The translations under genes were made by a program, and so were the position numbers. Below, in pieces: positions 35,069-43,988 of a stretch of DNA of 64,000 bases (the stretch's first letter is position 1; every line of letters starts with the position of its first letter). The notes under the pieces were generated by a model that saw only the letters and a program-made list of their open reading frames with translations, was not told the DNA's origin and did not search any database. Origin of the DNA: Paenibacillus sp. CF384 (GTDB lineage Bacteria > Bacillota > Bacilli > Paenibacillales > Paenibacillaceae); contig NZ_FNNV01000009.1 of the NCBI RefSeq assembly GCF_900106745.1, positions 62,001 to 126,000 of the forward strand, written 5' to 3'.

Positions 35069-35704
35069 CTACAGCACTAATATCCGCGCCCCGTACGCCA
35101 GATGCTCGACCATCCGACGACTCGCTTCTGCGGCGTTGCCTTCGAGAATGAGCTCGAAGATTTCCAAATGATCGCGATAGGACATCTCGATGCGGTTCAT
35201 GTCCTTGCGAAGCACTTTAAGCGCCATCTGGAACAGCCGATCCTGCAGATTATCCATCATCTGCACCATTTCGGAATTGTCATAGACGATGGCAAGGCGG
35301 CGATGAAACTCAGAATCGGCATGCGTGAATGCCAGGTAATCATGCTGCGCGGCGGTCTGCTCCTGAATGAGCAAATTAGCGCGGAACCAAGCGATCTCCT
35401 CCGGCGGGAGCTTGCGATTGGCCAGCTTCTGCACGATATGACCTTCCAGCGCAATTCGGAAATCGAAGAAATCCGCGACCCGCTGCAGCGACAATTCGGG
35501 TAGACTCAGCCCTTTATTAGGCGCAATATTAAGCAGCCCTTCCGCAGCCAGCTTCTCAAGAGCGGAACGGATTGGCGTGCGGCTCATCTGGAGCAGCTCC
35601 ACCAAATATTTCTCCGTCAGCTGATCGTTGGAATTAATGGTTCCTTCTAGAATATAAGCACGAAGCTGCTCATACGCTTTCTCTTTCAAGGTTATGGTTG
35701 CCAT
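35069..35704 (-). CDS. GntR-family regulator, FadR/FCD subgroup
   Basis: The 211-residue protein has the GntR winged helix (residues 1-70: AYEQLRAYILEGTINSNDQL, MSRTPIRSALEKLAAEGLL) and an all-helical FCD ligand domain with the metal-binding Asp and His residues expected there. It overlaps the upstream isomerase gene by 35 bases and has AGAAGG ahead of its ATG. A TTGTATACAT at 36600, in the divergent promoter region, is a likely operator. The effector is probably a sugar acid or related catabolite. Confidence 0.9.
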   Translation of the reverse strand: MATITLKEKAYEQLRAYILEGTINSNDQLTEKYLVELLQMSRTPIRSALEKLAAEGLLNIAPNKGLSLPELSLQRVADFFDFRIALEGHIVQKLANRKLPPEEIAWFRANLLIQEQTAAQHDYLAFTHADSEFHRRLAIVYDNSEMVQMMDNLQDRLFQMALKVLRKDMNRIEMSYRDHLEIFELILEGNAAEASRRMVEHLAYGARILVL

Positions 35705-36527
35705 TGTCAGTATCCTTCTCTTCTATAAAATGAATGGATTTCAAATACGCGATCGATTGCTCCATCCAGCTTCGTTCGAGTGCAGCTGTCTGCTCCACGG
35801 ACTCCGTGAACGGTGTCCATAATTCAAGGATGGCCGTTGCAGATGTTTTGTCATGCTCCCGAATCGATGCTCGGAGAAGCTCATAATCCAGCCGGCCTGC
35901 TCCGGCAGGTGCGCCGAGGATCGTAAAGCCGAGCTGGTGGTCGACTCGTTTAATATCAAAGTCTTTAATATGCAGATTAACCAGAAAGGGAATTAACCGT
36001 TTGATCACGACATCCGGGCTCTCCAGCGCGCCAAAAGAATTCACCGTATCCAGGCAGCAGCCCACGAGCGGATGATTCAAGCTCTCGAATAATTGTACCA
36101 GTTGCTGCGTTGTATGCAAGCCATGATTTTCAATGGCAAGCGCAATATTCTCTTCCTCGAAGGCGGGAAGTACCTCTCGCAGCTGCTGTTCCGCGGCAGC
36201 AAGATCAGGCGTTGTAATAATCGTTCGCACAATCGGGGATTGCAGTGTCCGAGCAATGGCCAGATAAGTCAACAGCAGTGCAGGTTCCGTACCCCGTGTG
36301 CCAACCTCAATCGAGACGTTCTGTTCGTCAGCGGTCTGCTTCAACTTGAGGAGTTCATCGGACGAAAGCGGATGCAGAGGCAGATTGTCCGCAATTTGCA
36401 CAAGATCGAGTCCGCAGCTTCGCGTAAGTCGAATAAGTCCTTCGTGCGTGAGCGGTTCAGCCGGCCGCTCATAGCCGGGAATGCCGATCGACCAAGTGAA
36501 GGTGAAAGAGCTAAGTCCAAGTCTCAC
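35670..36527 (-). CDS. Sugar phosphate isomerase/epimerase (TIM barrel)
   Basis: The 285-residue protein is of the xylose-isomerase-like family: MRLGLSSFTFTWSIGIPGY start, IENHGLHT and CCLDTVNSFG with the expected metal-binding Glu and Asp, and HIKDFD. It diverges from the dehydrogenase gene at 36686 and is followed by the overlapping GntR gene. A role in converting a keto sugar or sugar acid alongside the neighbouring dehydrogenases is inferred. Confidence 0.83.
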   Translation of the reverse strand: MRLGLSSFTFTWSIGIPGYERPAEPLTHEGLIRLTRSCGLDLVQIADNLPLHPLSSDELLKLKQTADEQNVSIEVGTRGTEPALLLTYLAIARTLQSPIVRTIITTPDLAAAEQQLREVLPAFEEENIALAIENHGLHTTQQLVQLFESLNHPLVGCCLDTVNSFGALESPDVVIKRLIPFLVNLHIKDFDIKRVDHQLGFTILGAPAGAGRLDYELLRASIREHDKTSATAILELWTPFTESVEQTAALERSWMEQSIAYLKSIHFIEEKDTDNGNHNLERESV

Positions 36528-36599
36528 ACAGATTCCTCCCTAGCATTTGTGACCTTAGAATAACAGGTATTTTAGAAGTCGGCAATAAATATATATGTA

Positions 36600-36610
36600 T
36601 TGTATACATT
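36600..36610. promoter_or_regulatory. Candidate GntR (FCD) operator in the divergent region
   Basis: TTGTATACATT lies between the divergent genes at 36527 and 36686. Its inverse, ATGTATACAA, occurs at 38823 just before the other GntR-controlled operon. The palindromic core TGTATACA is of the type bound by FadR-subgroup GntR proteins. Confidence 0.5.
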
Positions 36611-36685
36611 ATGTATTGAATGTCTGATGTTGATCAGTTATGCTAGTTTCAATAATACTTATTCTATTAATAAGGAGCAGGATGA

Positions 36686-37552
36686 ATGAGCAACCAACGG
36701 AGTGAAATCGTAATTGCCGTGCTTGGTGCAGGGGGCAAAATGGGCTGCCGCATTACGGATAATTTGAGGAAAACAGATTATCAGCTGCTTCTGTGTGAAC
36801 AAGCAGAGAATGGAATTGCCCGTATCTCGGAGCGAGGATTGTCCATCATGCCTAATGACGAAGCGCTTGCCGTAGCTGACTATATCATCCTCGCCGTACC
36901 TGATGCTGTCATCGGACCGCTAAGCGAGAAGATCGTTTCGCAGCTGAAGTCCGGTGCGACCGTCATCTTGCTGGATCCGGCGGCAGCCTATGCACGGCAA
37001 GTAGCGCTGCGCGATGATTGTACGTTTGTCGTTACGCATCCATGCCACCCTGCCTTGTTCGAAGAGCAGGATTCACCGGAGGCGCGCAAAGACATGTTCG
37101 GCGGCATTGCGGCGAAGCAGGATATTGTCATTGCACTACAGCAAGGCAGCGAGGAGAAGTTCGATATCGCCGAACAGATTTGCATCCGTATGTTTGCGCC
37201 GGTCACGCAATGTCACCGCATAACGGTAGAGCATATGGCGCTGCTTGAGCCGGCAGCGGCAGAAGTAGTTGCGGCAGCTGCTGCTTGTATTATGAAAGAA
37301 GCGATGGATGAAGTGATTCGAATGGGAGTTCCGGAAGCTGCAGCCAGATCGTTTATGCTCGGCCATATCCAGATCCCGCTGGCTATCGCGTTCAATAATG
37401 TGAATCCGTTCTCCGATGCGGCGAAGATTGCGATCAATTATGGTTACGATAAGATTTTCAAACCCGACTGGAAGCAAGTGTTTACGAAGGAATCTCTGGA
37501 TGAAGTACTGCGTCTTATGCTGCATCTGGATGAGAAGCCTGCCCTTAAATAA
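36686..37552 (+). CDS. NAD(P)-binding dehydrogenase with phosphogluconate-dehydrogenase-like C-terminal domain
   Basis: The 288-residue protein has a Rossmann N-terminus (VLGAGGKMGCRI), D-Y-I-I-L-A-V-P-D at the end of a strand, and a C-terminal helical domain of the PGDH_C type (EPAAAEVVAAAAACIMKEAM). Related proteins oxidise hydroxy-acids or reduce keto-acids in sugar-acid catabolism. It is followed by a Gfo/Idh/MocA gene and diverges from the isomerase/GntR pair. The substrate is unknown. Confidence 0.8.
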   Translation: MSNQRSEIVIAVLGAGGKMGCRITDNLRKTDYQLLLCEQAENGIARISERGLSIMPNDEALAVADYIILAVPDAVIGPLSEKIVSQLKSGATVILLDPAAAYARQVALRDDCTFVVTHPCHPALFEEQDSPEARKDMFGGIAAKQDIVIALQQGSEEKFDIAEQICIRMFAPVTQCHRITVEHMALLEPAAAEVVAAAAACIMKEAMDEVIRMGVPEAAARSFMLGHIQIPLAIAFNNVNPFSDAAKIAINYGYDKIFKPDWKQVFTKESLDEVLRLMLHLDEKPALK

Positions 37553-37581
37553 TTCAACATAACAGAGAGGGAGATAGTAGC

Positions 37582-38622
37582 ATGTGGAAAGTGGGTCTAA
37601 TCGGAACCGGCTTCTGGTCGGATAAGCATCTGCAGGCGTGGAGCCGAATTCCGGGTGTTCAAATTATCGCGCTCTGCAATCGATCTTCAGAGAAACTAAA
37701 ACAAGCTGCGTCCAAATACAACATTTCTTCGGATCAATTATATAACAATATCGACGATATGCTTGCTCATGCGGATATCGACATTATTGATATCGTAACA
37801 GGCGCTGAAACACACGTGGATTTCGTTCGAAAGGCTGCGCAGGCGGGCAAGCACATCATGTGCCAGAAACCATTCGCGCCGACACTCGAGGAAGCCGAAG
37901 AGATGGTCGCGCTCGCGAAGCGAAACGGCGTGAGACTCATGGTTACGGAGAATTGGCGGTGGCTGGAGCCTTTTCAAACGATTAAAGAAGTGATCGACAG
38001 CGGTGAGTTAGGTAAGCTGCATGTCGCAAGATACATCCATACCGATTATTACACCCCGCGGATGGAGCCTGAAGCTGAACTGCCGCAGCCGTTCTTCCGA
38101 ACGATGCCCAAGCTGCTCTTCTATGAGATGGGCGTGCATTGGTTTGATACATGGCGGTTTCTCTTCGGGACGCCTAAGCGATTGACGGCGGAGCTAACAC
38201 GGGTCAGCGACCATATTATCGGGGAAGACAGCGGCATTGTCATGCTCGGACATGATGGGTTCTACGGATTCATGGATATGAGCTGGGCGACTAGGCAGAA
38301 GCTGGACCGTCCGCTTGGCGAGCAAGTTCGGGCCGTCCACTTGGAGCAGTTCGTCATTGATGGCAGCAACGGCAGCCTTAAAATGTACACAGACGGCAAA
38401 ATCACCATTGTTTCGAAAGACGGATCTTCGGAACGAGTAGTGAAAGCTGAGACAACGCTTGATCACGAAGAGAGTCACTTCCGGCTGCAGTCGCATTTTA
38501 TTGCCTGCTTATCCAGCGGTGAACCGTTCCAAACAAGCGGTGAGGATAACTTGATTACGCTTCGTTTAGCTTTCTCAGTCTATGAAAGTGCTGCAGAGAA
38601 TAAGATGATCACATTCACTTAG
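37582..38622 (+). CDS. Gfo/Idh/MocA-family oxidoreductase
   Basis: The 346-residue protein has the N-terminal Rossmann motif GLIGTGFWSDKH and the C-terminal alpha/beta dehydrogenase domain. The family EKP motif reads CQKP here (GKHIMCQKPFAPT), with Gln for the usual Glu, while the other two family members in this window keep CEKP. The Lys of the motif is still present. It lies 29 bases after the PGDH-like gene, in the same operon. It probably oxidises a sugar or cyclitol. Confidence 0.87.
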   Translation: MWKVGLIGTGFWSDKHLQAWSRIPGVQIIALCNRSSEKLKQAASKYNISSDQLYNNIDDMLAHADIDIIDIVTGAETHVDFVRKAAQAGKHIMCQKPFAPTLEEAEEMVALAKRNGVRLMVTENWRWLEPFQTIKEVIDSGELGKLHVARYIHTDYYTPRMEPEAELPQPFFRTMPKLLFYEMGVHWFDTWRFLFGTPKRLTAELTRVSDHIIGEDSGIVMLGHDGFYGFMDMSWATRQKLDRPLGEQVRAVHLEQFVIDGSNGSLKMYTDGKITIVSKDGSSERVVKAETTLDHEESHFRLQSHFIACLSSGEPFQTSGEDNLITLRLAFSVYESAAENKMITFT

Positions 38623-38725
38623 TCACGGCTGATTCGACAGATTCAAAGGGAAGAAATCGTCGAATATTTCCGGGGAAATGTTGGAGAGCCAATAGTATGC
38701 AATTTTTACGGTCATAACTTGCGAG

Positions 38726-38755
38726 AACCCGGAGGCAGTCTGCTTTCCGGGTTTT
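38726..38755 (+). terminator. Rho-independent terminator after the Gfo/Idh/MocA gene
   Basis: AACCCGGA / TCCGGGTT arms are followed by TTCTTG; the T tract is short. Confidence 0.7.
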
Positions 38756-38789
38756 CTTGATTAGTAGAATTTCTTTAGCAAGAAAAGAA

Positions 38790-38832
38790 TTGACGGGATT
38801 ATACGGCTTTATTACTATAATGATGTATACAA
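38790..38832 (+). promoter_or_regulatory. Promoter and operator of the gntR-SDR operon
   Basis: TTGACG (38790-38795) and TACTAT (38813-38818) are 17 bases apart, or TATAAT at 38816 can serve with a longer spacer. ATGTATACAA (38823-38832) sits just downstream and is the inverse of the site at 36600, consistent with repression by a GntR protein. Confidence 0.55.
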
Positions 38833-38877
38833 CATACAACATGACCATTCACATATAGAAAGCAGGAGGTTAGTAAA

Positions 38878-39591
38878 TTGTCTTCGAATCAGCTACCACC
38901 GCAGCCGTTAGCGAAACTGGACGTCAGTAATATTTGGGATCAAACCTATCAAGTGCTTAAGGAGCGAATACTAGCCCGACATTTTGGCGCAAACGAGAAG
39001 CTGCTCATACCGGAGCTGGCTAAACAGCTTGGCGTCAGCCGCACCCCGATTCGAGATGCCCTTAACCGACTTGAGATGGAAGGGCTTGTGCGTACCGTAT
39101 CGAAAGTAGGCACTTTCGTTAATCCCGTATTGGTGGATAACGTTAATGACATCATGAACAGCCGGTTGATGATCGACTTATGGACGATCGAGCAGCTGAG
39201 CGTCATGGACGAAGGATTGCTTGCTTCCAAATTCGATGCGTTGGATGCACTGGTTGAGCATGCTGCTGCCTCCCTTGCAGAAGGTAACGCCATCAACATT
39301 GAATTGCAATCCAACTTTGATCTCATGTTTCATTTGGAGCTTGTGCGAATGAGCGGCAATCGTAAGAATGTCGAGATTTACAAGTCGCTGATGCATTATC
39401 GTTACTTGAATCTTGGCGAGCCGCATGTGACGGACGAGATGATGATGCTTGCTTTTCGCCAGCATCTGTCTATCTATGAATCGCTTCGGGCAAGAGACTT
39501 TCTAGCGGCGAAAGCTGCTGTTACGGAACATCTGGCTTACTCCAAGCAAAATATCTTAAATGTCATCATTCGCAGTGGCGGGGAAATCTAG
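38878..39591 (+). CDS. GntR-family regulator, FCD subgroup
   Basis: The 237-residue protein has an N-terminal winged helix (YQVLKERILARHFGANEKL, VSRTPIRDALNRLEMEGLV) and a C-terminal FCD helical domain. It starts with TTG at 38878 behind AGGAGG. A TGTATACA-type operator lies in its own promoter, suggesting autoregulation. It probably controls the SDR and unknown enzyme genes that follow. Confidence 0.9.
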   Translation: MSSNQLPPQPLAKLDVSNIWDQTYQVLKERILARHFGANEKLLIPELAKQLGVSRTPIRDALNRLEMEGLVRTVSKVGTFVNPVLVDNVNDIMNSRLMIDLWTIEQLSVMDEGLLASKFDALDALVEHAAASLAEGNAINIELQSNFDLMFHLELVRMSGNRKNVEIYKSLMHYRYLNLGEPHVTDEMMMLAFRQHLSIYESLRARDFLAAKAAVTEHLAYSKQNILNVIIRSGGEI

Positions 39592-39620
39592 CATCTGAAG
39601 GAGCAGGGTGAAGCGTAGTT

Positions 39621-40397
39621 ATGATGAGCTTACATAACCAAACAGCTATTATTACAGGCTCGACCAGCGGAATCGGTGAAGCGACGGCATATAAGCTGGC
39701 AGAGCATGGCGCCAAAGTATTAATTACCGGTAGAGACCAGGAACGAGGCTCGAAGGTCGTATCGGAGATTATTCGAAATGGCGGAGAAGCATGGTTCGTG
39801 CAAGCGGACCTCAGTGATCCATCGGTGCCGGGCAAGCTCGTACAGGCTGCAATTACACAATGGGGACGCCTTGATATCGTCGTTAATAATGCCGCACTGG
39901 TCTGCAGCAAGCCGCTGGCCGAAGTTACCCATCAAGATTGGGATCGGCTGTTTGCAGTCAATGTGAAGGCAGGTTTCTTCCTGATTCAGGAGGCGCTGCC
40001 CTATTTGCGCGAAAGGCACGGGGCTGTCGTCAACGTAAGCTCAATCAACGGACAGATCAATGCGCATGACAACCTCGTCTATGACACGATGAAGGCAGCT
40101 TTAAATCATATGACGCGCGGGCTTGCCTTCGAGCTGCGCAAGGAAGGGGTAAGGTTTAATGCTTTGCTCCCGGCCGGTGTAGCGACGCCGCTCTTGGAGA
40201 CTTGGCTGCAGCAAAAGCTGGGCGATCCTGCGGCAGCGAAGCAAGCGGCTGAGCGGATTTATGAGGATCCCCATGTTGGGAAGCCGGAGCAAATTGCAAG
40301 CGCTGTCGCGTTTCTAGTCAGCCAAGAGTCTTCTTGGGTGAATGGAGCCATCATCCCGATTGAAGGCGGCTTTACGCTCGGGAACACCAAGGATTAA
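39621..40397 (+). CDS. SDR-family oxidoreductase
   Basis: This classical short-chain dehydrogenase (258 residues) has the cofactor motif TGSTSGIGEA, NNAA, the catalytic YxxxK (Y154, K158) and Ser in NVSSINGQ. Such enzymes in sugar regions oxidise sugar alcohols, uronates or aldonates. It follows gntR by 29 bases. Confidence 0.9.
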   Translation: MMSLHNQTAIITGSTSGIGEATAYKLAEHGAKVLITGRDQERGSKVVSEIIRNGGEAWFVQADLSDPSVPGKLVQAAITQWGRLDIVVNNAALVCSKPLAEVTHQDWDRLFAVNVKAGFFLIQEALPYLRERHGAVVNVSSINGQINAHDNLVYDTMKAALNHMTRGLAFELRKEGVRFNALLPAGVATPLLETWLQQKLGDPAAAKQAAERIYEDPHVGKPEQIASAVAFLVSQESSWVNGAIIPIEGGFTLGNTKD

Positions 40398-40452
40398 ACG
40401 GGCCACAGCCATAGCATGAATCACAACAATTCATAAGAAGGATGTGTTTCAA

Positions 40453-42393
40453 GTGAGTTTGAGTCCACTTCAACTTCCGCTTCCCCTGCAAACCAGTTTA
40501 ACGGCAGCAAGTCGCAGCACCGCACCTAGCTGGGCAGTGAAGCAGCGGCAATTATTCGACCTCCTGAATGAATCCGCGAAACGCTTCATCGAGAAATATA
40601 CAAGGCCTGACGGTACTCTAATTTGGCGAAATGATTGGCCGGGGATGGACGGGTCTGATGATCCGTATGAAGGCTTCATGAACCTGGCGCTGCTTCACGC
40701 CTTAGGCGGCGACGATTTCCTGCACGAGGCTTCCCGCCGAATATGGGAAGGCATCACCTTCCAATGGACGGAATATGGACAGATTCATCGCGAATTTGAC
40801 GCTTATTATGATTGGATGCATCACGGAGAAGGGTATTTATATTTTTATTTTCTGGGACTCTCGGGACCTGCGTTATTGAAAGATCGGCAGCGTGCTGTGC
40901 GATTCGCGAATATGTATACCGGCGATGATTCGGAAGCGCTGAACTACGACAAGGAGAAGAAGCTGATTCGTTCTCCGCTCAATGGCAGCAAAGGACCTCG
41001 TTTCATCGCTTCCGCAGAGGATTGGTCTACCCATCGGGGCATTCTGGATAACTATCTGGCGCCATATGAAGATATACCGGGTGTGGATTTCGCATCGCGC
41101 AAATGCAAGTGGAGTGACGATACGATTTACGGTCATCTGCTGGCGATGATGAATGAGCGTATGAACCGCGGCGATGTCCCGCTGAACTTAAATGCTACGG
41201 GACTTGTCGCGAATGCGTTCATGCATACGGCAGATGACAAGTACAAGCAATGGGTACTGGATTACTTGGCGGCTTGGTGCGAACGAGCAGAGCGCAACGG
41301 GGGATTGATCCCAGATAATGTAGGCTTGAATGATCAAATCGGAGAGTATAACGACGGCAAATGGTGGGGCGGCTACTACGGCTACCGCTGGCCGCACGGC
41401 TTCATGACGGTTATTGAGCCGATCACGAATGCGACCATGAACGCGGTATTGCTTACTGGCGACATGGAGCAGCTTGGACTCGCGCGTAGGCAGATCGATT
41501 TGAACTGGTCGCTTCGCAAGCAGGCGGAGGATGGCAGGACAGTCGTACCTTACAAGCATTTTGATGCAGGTTGGGCAGATTTCCGGGAAGCCAGTGTGAG
41601 ATATCCGATCTATCTATGGACGATCTCGATGGCCGAGGAAGATCTGGAGCGGATTAATCGCATTCCGAAGAGCTACAATTGGGATGAGGTCGTGATCCCG
41701 AACGTATCCGGCAAGGACGCGCTGACCGGACGTGATACGAAACATTTTATAAGCAACACGGAGCCTTGGTTCCGCTATATGAACGGCGAGCTGCCGGATT
41801 ATCCGGACCGCATTCTGGATGCGAATTTCAAGCTGATCATGAAGCAGCTGGACCGAATGGATTCCCCAATGGGCGATCCGGCGCAGTGGTCGGCATCGTA
41901 TAATGACGATGACTTCTCCAGCATTCATATTTGGCAGGAGCTGTGCCCAGTCTATATGGAAAGTCTTGTGCAGCTAACACTTGGTGCGCCGATGCATATT
42001 TCACACGGCGGCTTCCAGCACGGCAGATTCCGTTACTTCGATGGGGACCGCAAACGAGTGGGGCTTCCGCAAGATACGGCAGCACTGGTGGAACAATTGA
42101 GCGACGACTCTGCAACGCTGCATCTGGTGAATACGTCGATGTTTGAATCGCATACAGTAGTCATCCAGGGTGGCACATTCGGCGAGCATACTATTATTTC
42201 TGCGACTGTGCTTGAAGATGCCGAGGCGGTGCAAACCGTGCAGGTAAACAGCAAATGGCTGCAGATCGAGCTGCTTCCGGGGGCATCCATTCGCCTCTCG
42301 CTCCTGATGTCTCGCTATGTGAACGAACCGACTTATGACGGGCCGTGGTCGCGTCAATCAGCGGAGCCGCTGCTGACAGGTCGAACCGAATAA
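40453..42393 (+). CDS. Large enzyme-like protein of unknown family
   Basis: The 646-residue product has no signal peptide or membrane segment. It contains aromatic and acidic blocks such as YTRPDGTLIWRNDWPGMDGS, YGYRWPHGF and SNTEPWFRYMNGELPD, and its helical repeats suggest an (alpha/alpha) toroid like those of unsaturated glucuronyl hydrolases, polysaccharide lyases and terpene-acting enzymes; I cannot place it in a family. A beta-rich C-terminal part (from about 555) looks like an accessory domain. A GTG at 40453 is preferred to the GTG at 40444, as AAGAAGG at 40435 is well placed. It follows the SDR gene and is closed by a terminator. Confidence 0.65.
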   Translation: MSLSPLQLPLPLQTSLTAASRSTAPSWAVKQRQLFDLLNESAKRFIEKYTRPDGTLIWRNDWPGMDGSDDPYEGFMNLALLHALGGDDFLHEASRRIWEGITFQWTEYGQIHREFDAYYDWMHHGEGYLYFYFLGLSGPALLKDRQRAVRFANMYTGDDSEALNYDKEKKLIRSPLNGSKGPRFIASAEDWSTHRGILDNYLAPYEDIPGVDFASRKCKWSDDTIYGHLLAMMNERMNRGDVPLNLNATGLVANAFMHTADDKYKQWVLDYLAAWCERAERNGGLIPDNVGLNDQIGEYNDGKWWGGYYGYRWPHGFMTVIEPITNATMNAVLLTGDMEQLGLARRQIDLNWSLRKQAEDGRTVVPYKHFDAGWADFREASVRYPIYLWTISMAEEDLERINRIPKSYNWDEVVIPNVSGKDALTGRDTKHFISNTEPWFRYMNGELPDYPDRILDANFKLIMKQLDRMDSPMGDPAQWSASYNDDDFSSIHIWQELCPVYMESLVQLTLGAPMHISHGGFQHGRFRYFDGDRKRVGLPQDTAALVEQLSDDSATLHLVNTSMFESHTVVIQGGTFGEHTIISATVLEDAEAVQTVQVNSKWLQIELLPGASIRLSLLMSRYVNEPTYDGPWSRQSAEPLLTGRTE

Positions 42394-42410
42394 TGTGGCT
42401 ATTGTGCAAG

Positions 42411-42435
42411 CGGGCGGCCTAGGCTGCCCGTTTTT
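42411..42435 (+). terminator. Rho-independent terminator after the unknown enzyme
   Basis: CGGGCGGCC / GGCTGCCCG arms (one G-T pair) run into T5. Confidence 0.85.
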
Positions 42436-42454
42436 ACGCATTTTGCAGCAAGCA

Positions 42455-42463
42455 TGGTATAAT
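42455..42463 (+). promoter_or_regulatory. Extended -10 promoter before the small-protein/SDR operon
   Basis: TGGTATAAT is an extended -10 (TGnTATAAT). The -35 region is weak, which such promoters tolerate. Confidence 0.55.
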
Positions 42464-42544
42464 TTAGGCAAGTCATTCCGCAGGCAGGCATCGACAGGTG
42501 CATCATGGCGGAAGCATGTCCACCATTTTGGAGGTTAACGAACG

Positions 42545-42841
42545 ATGAACATTACAATTATTCAAGCAGCTATGACACACGATAAGGAAAATGGCTACAA
42601 AGGAAGCGTTCAATTCGAGGTTGAAGGCCATAAACATCCCTACGAAATTACGCTCCAGTTGAACAGCTTGCGTGGTACGACTTGGGATTATAGCTTGCTT
42701 TTCGCAAAAGAGCCCGGCCCTGAAGAGCAAATCCATGCCGTTGAAGCCGCAATCGAGCAGGATGATGATCTGTTCGACAGCCTGATTGATGCAGCTGCTG
42801 CAACATTGCCAGAAGAAGAACAAGAGGAGGCACAATCATGA
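42545..42841 (+). CDS. Small acidic protein of unknown function
   Basis: The 98-residue product begins MNITIIQAAMTHDKENGYKG, has a beta-rich middle (FEVEGHKHPYEITLQLN) and a very acidic C-terminal helix (EEEQEEAQS). GGAGG lies ahead of the start. The stop overlaps the next start as ATGA, so it is translated together with the SDR. I do not recognise a family. Confidence 0.7.
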   Translation: MNITIIQAAMTHDKENGYKGSVQFEVEGHKHPYEITLQLNSLRGTTWDYSLLFAKEPGPEEQIHAVEAAIEQDDDLFDSLIDAAAATLPEEEQEEAQS

Positions 42842-43602
42842 TCGGAATCGATCTCACCGGGCGCACCGCGCTCGTCACCGGGGCTACCGGAGAACTGGGC
42901 AGAGTCATGGCTCGAACATTAGCTGCTTGCGGGGCGGATGTTGCGATTCATTACAACCGTAACGAGGGACAAGCCCTAGAATTGCAGAAGGAAATCATCG
43001 CTACAGGAAGACGCGCTGCAATTGTACAAGCTGACATTACAAATTTGGATTCGATTGTTGCGATGAGAGATAAAGTGAATGCGGAACTGGGCCATGTTGA
43101 TATCGTAGTCGCTAATGCCGTCATTCAGTATGCATGGACCTCTGTTCTGGAGCAGGCGCCTGAGGATTATCGCAGCCAGTTTGATTCCTGCGTGATGCAG
43201 AGCGTCTATCTGGCCAAAGCTTTCGCACCGGCTATGATCGAGAAACAAGCAGGCCGGTTCATCGGCATCAACACCGAATGCGCGATGCAAAACTTCGAAA
43301 CCCAGTCCGCCTATGTGGCGGGCAAACGGGGGATGGACGGCATCTATCGGATTCTAGCCAAGGAGATTGGCAAAGATCAGATTACGGTTAACCAGGTGGC
43401 GCCGGGGTGGACGATATCGGACCGAGACCGTGCGAACGGGACCGAGCGCAGTGAAGGGTATGAGAAAAGCGTGGCGTTGAAACGCAGAGGAACCGATCAA
43501 GATATCGCGAACACAGTCGCATACCTGGCTTCCGATCTGGCCGGATTCATTACCGGTGCTTATATCCCTGTTTGCGGCGGCAACGTCATGCCTGCGATCT
43601 AA
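42838..43602 (+). CDS. SDR-family oxidoreductase
   Basis: The 254-residue short-chain dehydrogenase has TGATGELGR for the cofactor, a catalytic YxxxK (Y159, K163) in SAYVAGKRG, and NxxAPGW. It overlaps the small acidic protein gene by 4 bases and is closed by a hairpin at 43636. The substrate is unknown. Confidence 0.9.
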   Translation: MIGIDLTGRTALVTGATGELGRVMARTLAACGADVAIHYNRNEGQALELQKEIIATGRRAAIVQADITNLDSIVAMRDKVNAELGHVDIVVANAVIQYAWTSVLEQAPEDYRSQFDSCVMQSVYLAKAFAPAMIEKQAGRFIGINTECAMQNFETQSAYVAGKRGMDGIYRILAKEIGKDQITVNQVAPGWTISDRDRANGTERSEGYEKSVALKRRGTDQDIANTVAYLASDLAGFITGAYIPVCGGNVMPAI

Positions 43603-43635
43603 TAATGGACTTATCATTTCATAGTGATTGAATCG

Positions 43636-43664
43636 GAGACCATCCCTAGCAGGGGATGGTCTCT
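43636..43664 (+). terminator. Hairpin after the SDR gene
   Basis: GAGACCATCCC pairs with GGGATGGTCTC around a short loop, followed by a GT-rich stretch with only a weak T tract. Confidence 0.65.
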
Positions 43665-43768
43665 GTGTTGTTTCGCAGCACTGCCAGAGAGGTACGAGTT
43701 ACCCCTTATAAGTGAGAACATGCCGATGGAGGGATCGGGGCGGCGATAATGAGCGCATTTGCACACGA

Positions 43769-43797
43769 AATAACCCCTAAGGTTCATTAAAGTTCAT
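43769..43797. repeat. Possible third copy of the intergenic repeat
   Basis: AATAACCCCTAAGGTTCATT resembles AATAAGACCTCTGTGGTTCG of the array at 621. A single, diverged unit. The rest of the 630-base gap to 44234 holds an operator at 43954, a weak promoter and no convincing gene apart from a possible 28-codon ORF at 44012. Confidence 0.35.
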
Positions 43798-43951
43798 TTT
43801 TCTCCGCATTTCGATCGTTATCTTTGGTTGCCAATGTTCGGGTTGTGAAGTAAGATAACGCTTTCAGGATATGCAAGACGCTCGCCCATCCAAATTGAGG
43901 AGTAAACACCGGCTAAATGTGGTCAATTATGGCAGTCTTAATTTCTGTTTG

Positions 43952-43988
43952 TCGAAACGTTTCACTTAGCGAGAAAAACATGTATATT
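43952..43988 (+). promoter_or_regulatory. LacI-type operator and promoter of the dioxygenase-isomerase-GH3 operon
   Basis: TCGAAACGTTTCAC contains the perfect palindrome GAAACGTTTC (43954-43963). A -35-like TTCACT overlaps its end and TATATT (43983) is a fair -10. The same core appears twice ahead of the LacI gene at 48417. Confidence 0.65.
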
